From positions 1-10,394 of the forward strand of contig CAZPLD010000026.1 in NCBI GenBank assembly GCA_964587505.1: a stretch of 10,394 nucleotides of DNA. Reading direction: 5' to 3'. The notes under the pieces were generated by a model. The model saw nothing but the letters and a program-made list of their open reading frames with translations, did not search any database and had not been told where the DNA came from. Origin of the DNA: 2-01-FULL-41-26 sp964587505. GTDB taxonomy: Bacteria; Patescibacteriota; Minisyncoccia; 2-02-FULL-40-12; GWA2-44-9. Numbering within the stretch: position 1 is the stretch's first letter; each line of letters opens with the position of its first letter. Shown piece by piece: positions 5,383-10,394 of this stretch. A program made the translations under genes and the position numbers.

Positions 5383-5878
5383 TTCCGATTACAAAATAAT
5401 CGGTAATATTCCTTACTATATAACCTCAAACTTACTAAGAACAATTTTTGAAAAATGGCCAAGACCGGAATTAATCGTTTTAACTGTCCAAAAAGAAGTG
5501 GCTAAAAGAATTGTAGCTAAACCTCCTGATATGAATTTGCTGGCATTGTCGGTTCAATTTTATTCGGACGCCAAGATAATAAGTTATGTCTCCAAAGGCA
5601 GCTTCCGGCCAACACCAAGAGTGGATTCGGCAATCATAAGTTTAAAGCCTAAAGCTGAAAGCTTAAAGCCCACAGAAAAAGAACTTTTCTTTAAACTGAT
5701 AAAGACTGGTTTTTCCGGAAAGAGAAAACAGCTAGTAAATAATCTTACTAAAAATTTTGGTATGATGAAGAAAGACCTGCTTAGAGTATTTGAAGAAATG
5801 GGTATTAATCCTGATACCCGAGCAGAGAATCTGTCGTTGAACCAATGGATAGAATTATCAAAACTTATAACAAAGTAG
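5370..5878 (+). CDS. rsmA: RsmA/KsgA, C-terminal part after the gap
   Basis: Continuation of the methyltransferase at 4971-5269; the first complete codon is GAA at 5372. The catalytic motif NIPYY (5405-5419), which positions the target adenine, lies in KIIGNIPYYITSNLL. It is followed by LTVQKEVAKRIVAKP, the family segment FRPTPRVDSAIISL, and the C-terminal helical domain with FSGKRKQLVNNL. It ends with TAG at 5876-5878. Between VDSAIISL and ELFFKLIKTGF sits a linker, KPKAESLKPTEK, encoded largely by a second heptamer array. The downstream lnt gene overlaps its last 34 nt. The two parts together cover the whole family, so the gene is probably intact once the gap is resolved. Confidence 0.9.
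5643..5670 (+). repeat. Heptamer array in the rsmA C-terminal linker
   Basis: Four tandem units: TAAAGCC, TAAAGCT, GAAAGCT, TAAAGCC. They encode a Lys/Pro/Ser-rich linker. The third unit begins with G rather than T at 5657; the consensus T would create an in-frame TAA. Confidence 0.85.
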
Positions 5879-7332
5879 CTCGTTTACGTCCTTCCGGTTT
5901 CTGGCCGGGTTTTATTGTTGGACTAGCTTATTTTTCATATATATTCAGGTGGTATTGGCCGTTATATCCGCTTACCAACTTGGGTATTGAGAGCGGCATC
6001 CAATCTTTCGTTCTTATATTGTTCATGTTCTCTTTAAGCGTAGCCGGAACGGCTTTCTTTTGGGGCTTGTTCTCTTTTTTAATCAATAAATTAAATAAAA
6101 AATCTAAATTTTATTTAACTCCTTTAATAACTGCGGGCACATTTGTCCTTACTGAATATGCGAGGGCATGGGGATTTGGGTTTTTGTGGATGGGTAGCGG
6201 AAGTTTGCTCGGCCCGCACTGGACATTGGGAAATCTTGCTTATCTCATGGTCTCTTGGCCGTTTGTTTTAAAATTATCTTCCGTTTGGGGAATTTACGGA
6301 ATAGATTTCTTGTTGGTATGGCTGTTAAGTATTATTTTTCTTTTGGCAACCGGCAGATACAAAATTAAATCAAAAGAAATTCTGTCGAATCTTGGGTTAA
6401 TAACTCTGGTATTTTTAATAACAATCGGACTTTCTGCAAAAAGTAGCAAGTTGATGACGCAAAACACAATAAAAGTTGCCTTAATACAAACCAAAGATGA
6501 AGCTAAGTTTAAATTCTCCGCAGACGAAATACTTGATAACTACACTAAAAAACTCGAGCTATTAAAAGAAGCGGTAAGTGCGGTCAATGGGGGAATCGTT
6601 ATTTTCTCTGAAAGCTCCAATTTTTCAAAGACCTTGCTCAATTTTTTAGATAACAATTCTGCAAAAAATTACTTTAACCGACTTTCCAAAAAAGAATTTA
6701 TGTTGATAGATAACAATATATTGCCAGACGAAGAAGGCAACAAATCAAGAACCCTATTTGTTTCTTCTAAAAACGGGGTCTCCGGATTTTACGATAAGCA
6801 GTTGTTAACTCCGGCAGGAGAATATTTGCCGTATATTTTAAGATTGCTTCTTTCTGCTTTTGGAAACAGGATTTCTACCTCCGGAAGTTCCGGACTTAAA
6901 ACAGGCACGCACCCCGAATTACTTAACTATAATGACTTACAGGCAAAGATACTCGTATGCTCTGACGTCGTATCACCAAACATCTCGTCCGGAGAACAAT
7001 ATGGCCTATTGGTGTTTCTTCAAAACTTGAGTGGATTTAAGGGGAGCAGTACAATAGAATCTCAATTCTTATCCATGTTGAGGTTTAGGGCAGCTGAAAA
7101 CGGTAAATATGCCGTTTTAGCCTCTAATTTTGGCCATTCCCGTGTTATAGACGATAAGGGGGATATCATAAAATCAACGAATTCCAGCGGTTATCAGATA
7201 TTAACAGCTGATGTTGTGCCCAACAAAGAACGGACGTGGTATAATAAATTAGGAGATTTGCCAATTTTATTGTTATCTTTGGCAATTTTTGGCTTAGGAT
7301 TAAAAAATTACTTGCATGCCAAACAAGATTAA
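5845..7332 (+). CDS. lnt: Apolipoprotein N-acyltransferase (Lnt)
   Basis: A 495-aa membrane enzyme that transfers a fatty acyl chain to the N-terminal cysteine of lipoproteins. The first ~200 residues are hydrophobic membrane segments with the family-like stretch WGFGFLWMGSGSLLG (109-123). A nitrilase-fold domain follows (about 209-458), and a last TM lies near 472-490. The catalytic triad is recognisable: E256 in IFSES, K318 in FYDKQLLTPAGEYLPY, and C372 in ILVCSDVVSP. RFRAAENGKYAVLASNFG (413-430) is another family block. Oddities: cysteine is followed by SD where family members usually have YE, and the N-terminus starts near what is normally the third membrane segment. ATG 5845 is the only suitable start seen, and it overlaps rsmA by 34 nt. 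Lnt is best known from Gram-negatives and actinobacteria; its lipoprotein clients here are unknown. Confidence 0.88.
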   Translation: MDRIIKTYNKVARLRPSGFWPGFIVGLAYFSYIFRWYWPLYPLTNLGIESGIQSFVLILFMFSLSVAGTAFFWGLFSFLINKLNKKSKFYLTPLITAGTFVLTEYARAWGFGFLWMGSGSLLGPHWTLGNLAYLMVSWPFVLKLSSVWGIYGIDFLLVWLLSIIFLLATGRYKIKSKEILSNLGLITLVFLITIGLSAKSSKLMTQNTIKVALIQTKDEAKFKFSADEILDNYTKKLELLKEAVSAVNGGIVIFSESSNFSKTLLNFLDNNSAKNYFNRLSKKEFMLIDNNILPDEEGNKSRTLFVSSKNGVSGFYDKQLLTPAGEYLPYILRLLLSAFGNRISTSGSSGLKTGTHPELLNYNDLQAKILVCSDVVSPNISSGEQYGLLVFLQNLSGFKGSSTIESQFLSMLRFRAAENGKYAVLASNFGHSRVIDDKGDIIKSTNSSGYQILTADVVPNKERTWYNKLGDLPILLLSLAIFGLGLKNYLHAKQD

Positions 7333-8212
7333 AATATTTTTTGGCTTCTTGGCGTTAATTGCCCTGTTTTCGGTTTATAGTGTTTTTAATTCTTTGGGCG
7401 GCAAGTCCACTCCTTTTGCGGCCATTGGCATAGGAACTCCCTTACCAGTTCCTGACACCGATACAGATCGTGACGGTCTTACAAATAAAGAAGAATCTTA
7501 CTGGAATACTGACTTTCAAAATCCGGACACTGATGGTGATGGTTTCAAAGACGGAGAAGAGGTTGCGTCTGGACATAATCCTTTGAAGCGCGGGCCGAAT
7601 GACCTTCTGACTAATTCAGTAAACCTAACAGAAAAAATACAAAACTTAGTTGTCGGGGGTCTTTATTCCGAAGACTTAAAACCCGATAATAAAAACTTCG
7701 ACTCTTCAATCGGCACTATATCCGCAGTAATTATTGACGACTTTTACCAATCCCAATCTTCTCAACGCCCTCAACTAATTTTAACAGACAATTCTCAAGA
7801 AAATCAGGAAGCTTATCTAAAAAACACTTCACAAATATTAAAACAATTTCTTTTTACCCCGCATGATAATATCGGCCCCAAGGCCACCGGTGAACAATAT
7901 ATTGTTCTGCTTTCGGGACTAAAAAATAATCTCAAAGAAGCTTATTGGGACTTGGCCAAAATGTCCGTTCCTAAAGGTTGGGAGGAAATACATTATAACA
8001 TGCTGAATATAATTAACCGGTCAATAGTAGATTATGAATCTTTGGGTTCTTACCAATCAGATCCTTATAGGGCTTACATCGCGCTTGAAGATATCAAAAG
8101 CATAGATAGCGACACAAAAGACCTGTTAAAACGAGTCAGTTCAAATATTACCCAAAACCATCTAACTTTGGATGACAACTTCTATCAAATTCTAAATCAA
8201 CTTTACAAATAA
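7316..8212 (+). CDS. Membrane-anchored protein with thrombospondin type 3 (calcium) repeats
   Basis: 298 aa. A short basic N-terminus and one hydrophobic segment (about 6-26) act as an uncleaved anchor or signal peptide, placing the rest outside the membrane. Residues 47-60 (DTDTDRDGLTNKEE) and 71-82 (DTDGDGFKDGEE) are two Asp-rich calcium-binding repeats of the thrombospondin type 3 / EF-hand-like kind. The remaining ~200 residues look helical and include VPKGWEEIHYNML (about 219-231); I recall similar helical proteins beside VirB6/TrbL-like genes in candidate-phyla genomes, which is memory and not a search result. It overlaps lnt by 17 nt and shares its last base with the next start codon (TAATG), so it is translationally coupled. 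Probable role: exported scaffold or accessory part of the downstream envelope apparatus. Exact function unknown. Confidence 0.75.
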   Translation: MPNKIKIFFGFLALIALFSVYSVFNSLGGKSTPFAAIGIGTPLPVPDTDTDRDGLTNKEESYWNTDFQNPDTDGDGFKDGEEVASGHNPLKRGPNDLLTNSVNLTEKIQNLVVGGLYSEDLKPDNKNFDSSIGTISAVIIDDFYQSQSSQRPQLILTDNSQENQEAYLKNTSQILKQFLFTPHDNIGPKATGEQYIVLLSGLKNNLKEAYWDLAKMSVPKGWEEIHYNMLNIINRSIVDYESLGSYQSDPYRAYIALEDIKSIDSDTKDLLKRVSSNITQNHLTLDDNFYQILNQLYK

Positions 8213-9681
8213 TGTTCAGAAAACTAATCGTTGTTATAGTCATCACATTTGGACTTATTTGGGGTTCTATTATTTATGTTCCTATCATAAGCGCAAGTAC
8301 GGTTGCGAATTTTATAACAGCGTTTAATACCGGCTTATCGGCAGGCTCCAACACGTCAATTGCGGTAAAAGAATACGTCCTCGACCCAATAGCGAGAATT
8401 GTTGCAAGACAGCTACTAAACAATGCGATTTCCGGAATAATTAACAAGATACAGACTGGCGGAAGAGGCGGGGGGCCAGCTTTTGTCCAGAATTGGAGAA
8501 ACTTTCAAACCGAGGCACAATACCGAGGAGAGGATGTGTTCAGAAGTATCTTAGCATCAACGCCCCTATGCAATTACGCATCTTCCGACATTAAGGGAGT
8601 ATTTGGAGCAAATCGAGTAATTCCCTCCACGGGACAAAATCTGCGTGTAAATAATTTTGATCCTTTTACTTTGCGGGCAGCGTGCACCATGCCTGCAAAT
8701 TTTAATCTTACAAATTATCAGAATGATTTTTCTGGAAATGGCGGTTGGAACGCTTGGTCAAGAATGCTTGAACCGCAAAATAATTATTATGGTCTCCTGT
8801 TTGGATCTCTTGATGAAGCTGCCAGACAAAGAAATCTTGAACAGTCTGGGGATGTATACGAGGCGACGGCCGGAAGCGGTTACACTTCTATAAGAGATGG
8901 GTGCCAAGATCAACTTGCGAGAACAGGAGTTACCGGACCAAGTCAGCCATCTCAAGCTCGCTGTACTTTTATGGGCCAAGTTTTCACGCCTGGAGATCTT
9001 TTGGGCAAATCAGCAGCCGCCACCATAGACCAAGATCTTGGGTGGCTTACCTCGTCTGATGAAATAAGTGAAGTAATTATTGCTATCGGCACTGCGCTCA
9101 TTAACAGAATGGTAAATTTGGCGACATCCAACCCTTCGAATGACTATAATTCCGCTCCCAAAGCCGATACTTCAAAATCCGATGGATATCTTGCCTGTAT
9201 TAATTCGTGTCCAGCAGCCGATAATCTTACCTGTCAAACCAACTGCGCAAGTGCTTGGGGTTATAATGTTCCACAACCAAGCTCCACTCCTCCTGCTCCA
9301 ACTAGTGGTGGCGGTGGCGGGGGTCTTTGTTCTGACCAAGGCGGAAGTCCAAACTACGCAGGGATTCTTCAAACCGCACAGGCGACGGTGGTTACCAATA
9401 ATCAGGGCGGAATAGCTGACTTGTCCACTACAGAACCAAGCAATGGTAGAACATTTTTGAATTTTGTAGCCCAAGAAATTGAAGCTACTACTGGCCTTAG
9501 TGCCACAACAAATGTTTTAAATGGAAACGGCAATCTTAATCCGAGCGGCGATCTTATAGGCATCTGGGGAAGTGGAGATTCCACTTTAGAACGATATGAT
9601 GCTTTAATAGGAGACCGAATTATCCGAGATGCAATCTGGCAAAACTTTACCGGCGACATTCCTCTTAACTGTGCTCCTTAA
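8212..9681 (+). CDS. Secreted cysteine-containing protein of a VirB6/TrbL-associated cluster
   Basis: 489 aa. The N-terminal signal sequence has a hydrophobic core at about 5-26 and a possible cleavage after ISA (26-28). A helical segment (about 50-80) and GGPAFVQNWRNFQ (87-99) follow. The chain holds ten cysteines (120, 158, 231, 251, 329, 333, 341, 345, 373, 487), four of them in a CX3C-X7-CX3C cluster, which suggests disulfides outside the membrane. A Pro/Gly linker (about 353-372, with six consecutive Gly) separates the cluster from the C-terminal region. The ATG overlaps the preceding stop codon, and the VirB6/TrbL-like gene starts 15 nt after its stop. By position it could play the part of VirB5/TrbJ, which precede VirB6/TrbL in classical type IV secretion operons, but I see no sequence proof. 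Function unknown. Confidence 0.72.
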   Translation: MFRKLIVVIVITFGLIWGSIIYVPIISASTVANFITAFNTGLSAGSNTSIAVKEYVLDPIARIVARQLLNNAISGIINKIQTGGRGGGPAFVQNWRNFQTEAQYRGEDVFRSILASTPLCNYASSDIKGVFGANRVIPSTGQNLRVNNFDPFTLRAACTMPANFNLTNYQNDFSGNGGWNAWSRMLEPQNNYYGLLFGSLDEAARQRNLEQSGDVYEATAGSGYTSIRDGCQDQLARTGVTGPSQPSQARCTFMGQVFTPGDLLGKSAAATIDQDLGWLTSSDEISEVIIAIGTALINRMVNLATSNPSNDYNSAPKADTSKSDGYLACINSCPAADNLTCQTNCASAWGYNVPQPSSTPPAPTSGGGGGGLCSDQGGSPNYAGILQTAQATVVTNNQGGIADLSTTEPSNGRTFLNFVAQEIEATTGLSATTNVLNGNGNLNPSGDLIGIWGSGDSTLERYDALIGDRIIRDAIWQNFTGDIPLNCAP

Positions 9682-9696
9682 ACCAATAATAACTAA

Positions 9697-10394
9697 ATGG
9701 AGGGACTACTGAATAAAAAATACCGGAAATATTATCTCACAATTATTTTTGCGGTTGTTTTGGTTTTACTTCCGACGCATCCGGCTAAGGCCTGTGTTTT
9801 AGGGTGGGACCCGATATCTGCCTGCATTCTTGAGGGAACTTCTTATTTTATATTCCTCATATTCACTGTTGTCGGAAAGGGTATCGCCGCTTTGGCGGGA
9901 ACTCTTCAATGGGTTATTAATCTTCCGGTCTATCCCGCTGACGGCCAGAGGATTGCGGTCATTGATGAAAGCTGGAAGATAATGAGAAACTTTGCCAATA
10001 TGTTTTTCATCGTTGCTCTCATCATGATGGCGTTTGCGACGATTTTTGACGTTCTCCCTGGAGCAGCAAAATACAACGCCCGGGCGCTATTTGGTAGATT
10101 TCTTTTAACGGCACTGCTCATAAATTTCAGTTTAGTTATCGGGGTTATGGTTATCCAGGGCACCCAAGTTTTAAACAACACTTTCCTTACCTCAATAGGC
10201 GATATGTCCGGCCGGCTTGGACAAGGGCTGAATCCATCAAACCTACTTCCGAATGTTAGCGCAACAACAGCTTCGCAAGCGGTAGACCAGGGTATTTTCG
10301 GAGCTTTGGTAGCATTAATATTCGCCTTGGTCTTAGCCGCAACTTTTCTATTCAGTATTTTGACGGCGGTTATATTCGCATTCGTTAGAATACC
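9697..10394 (+). CDS. Polytopic membrane protein, VirB6/TrbL-like (3'-truncated)
   Basis: An open frame runs from ATG 9697 to the window end (232 codons, no stop). Residues 1-32 form a signal peptide (KKYRKYY, hydrophobic core, then PAKA before Cys33). Hydrophobic segments follow at about 48-75, 98-118, 134-158 and 199-230. The stretch WKIMRNFANMFFIVALIM and, after it, LLINFSLVIGV resemble the VirB6/TrbL-like channel proteins annotated in many candidate-phyla genomes; this is recall and not a search. VirB6/TrbL form the inner-membrane part of type IV secretion and conjugation machines. There is no Shine-Dalgarno before the ATG, although GGAGGG begins at the third base of the start codon. It lies 15 nt after the preceding gene and probably belongs to the same operon. 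A VirB4-type ATPase downstream would confirm the assignment. Confidence 0.7.
   Translation, partial: MEGLLNKKYRKYYLTIIFAVVLVLLPTHPAKACVLGWDPISACILEGTSYFIFLIFTVVGKGIAALAGTLQWVINLPVYPADGQRIAVIDESWKIMRNFANMFFIVALIMMAFATIFDVLPGAAKYNARALFGRFLLTALLINFSLVIGVMVIQGTQVLNNTFLTSIGDMSGRLGQGLNPSNLLPNVSATTASQAVDQGIFGALVALIFALVLAATFLFSILTAVIFAFVRI

Noticed and set aside
6640..6722. Repeated AGATAACAAT in lnt
   Set aside because: Two short AT-rich matches in different protein contexts, without the 7-nt periodicity; likely chance.
1..10394. Alternative genetic code with TGA as glycine
   Set aside because: No gene needs TGA as sense and full-length families are read with the standard code. The absence of TGA stops among eight genes is too small a sample.

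Overview
The window looks like a chromosomal stretch from a candidate-phyla-radiation (Patescibacteria, probably Parcubacteria-like) bacterium, assembled from a metagenome. This is inferred, not proven. The reasons are the AT-rich, tightly packed genes, a compact UvrD-like helicase, the S23-type four-helix-bundle gene, a run of exactly 100 N, and a secretion-type membrane cluster in a gene order I associate with that group. The standard genetic code fits: all eight visible stop codons are TAG or TAA, and no gene needs TGA read as an amino acid.

Layout. (1) 1-1534, plus strand: the 3' part of a CCA-adding tRNA nucleotidyltransferase gene, followed 5 nt later by tRNA-Pro(CGG) and then tRNA-Ala(CGC). 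Neither tRNA encodes its own CCA end. (2) 1548-2474, minus strand: a CDF-family (zinc-type) cation efflux transporter. A terminator hairpin overlaps its stop codon, and a sigma70-like promoter with a perfect 8-5-8 dyad lies upstream. (3) 2580-5878, plus strand: uvrD/pcrA-type helicase, a small four-helix-bundle (S23/IVS-type) gene, and rsmA/ksgA, which is interrupted by the 100-N gap. (4) 5845-7332: apolipoprotein N-acyltransferase (lnt), overlapping rsmA. (5) 7316-10394: a membrane-anchored protein with thrombospondin-type-3 calcium repeats, a secreted cysteine-containing protein, and the start of a polytopic VirB6/TrbL-like membrane protein that runs off the end. Genes from rsmA onward overlap or nearly touch and probably form one transcription unit.

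The most unusual signal is a set of degenerate heptamer (7-nt) repeat arrays confined to uvrD, the four-helix-bundle gene and rsmA. One lies in a variable loop of uvrD. One borders both edges of the assembly gap in rsmA. One lies in a C-terminal linker of rsmA. Two in opposite orientation bracket the four-helix-bundle gene and supply the uvrD stop, the four-helix-bundle start and the rsmA start. In each of the three intragenic arrays, one unit deviates from consensus at a base where the consensus unit would create an in-frame stop. This suggests repeat invasion of housekeeping genes filtered by reading-frame survival, possibly linked to the four-helix-bundle gene.
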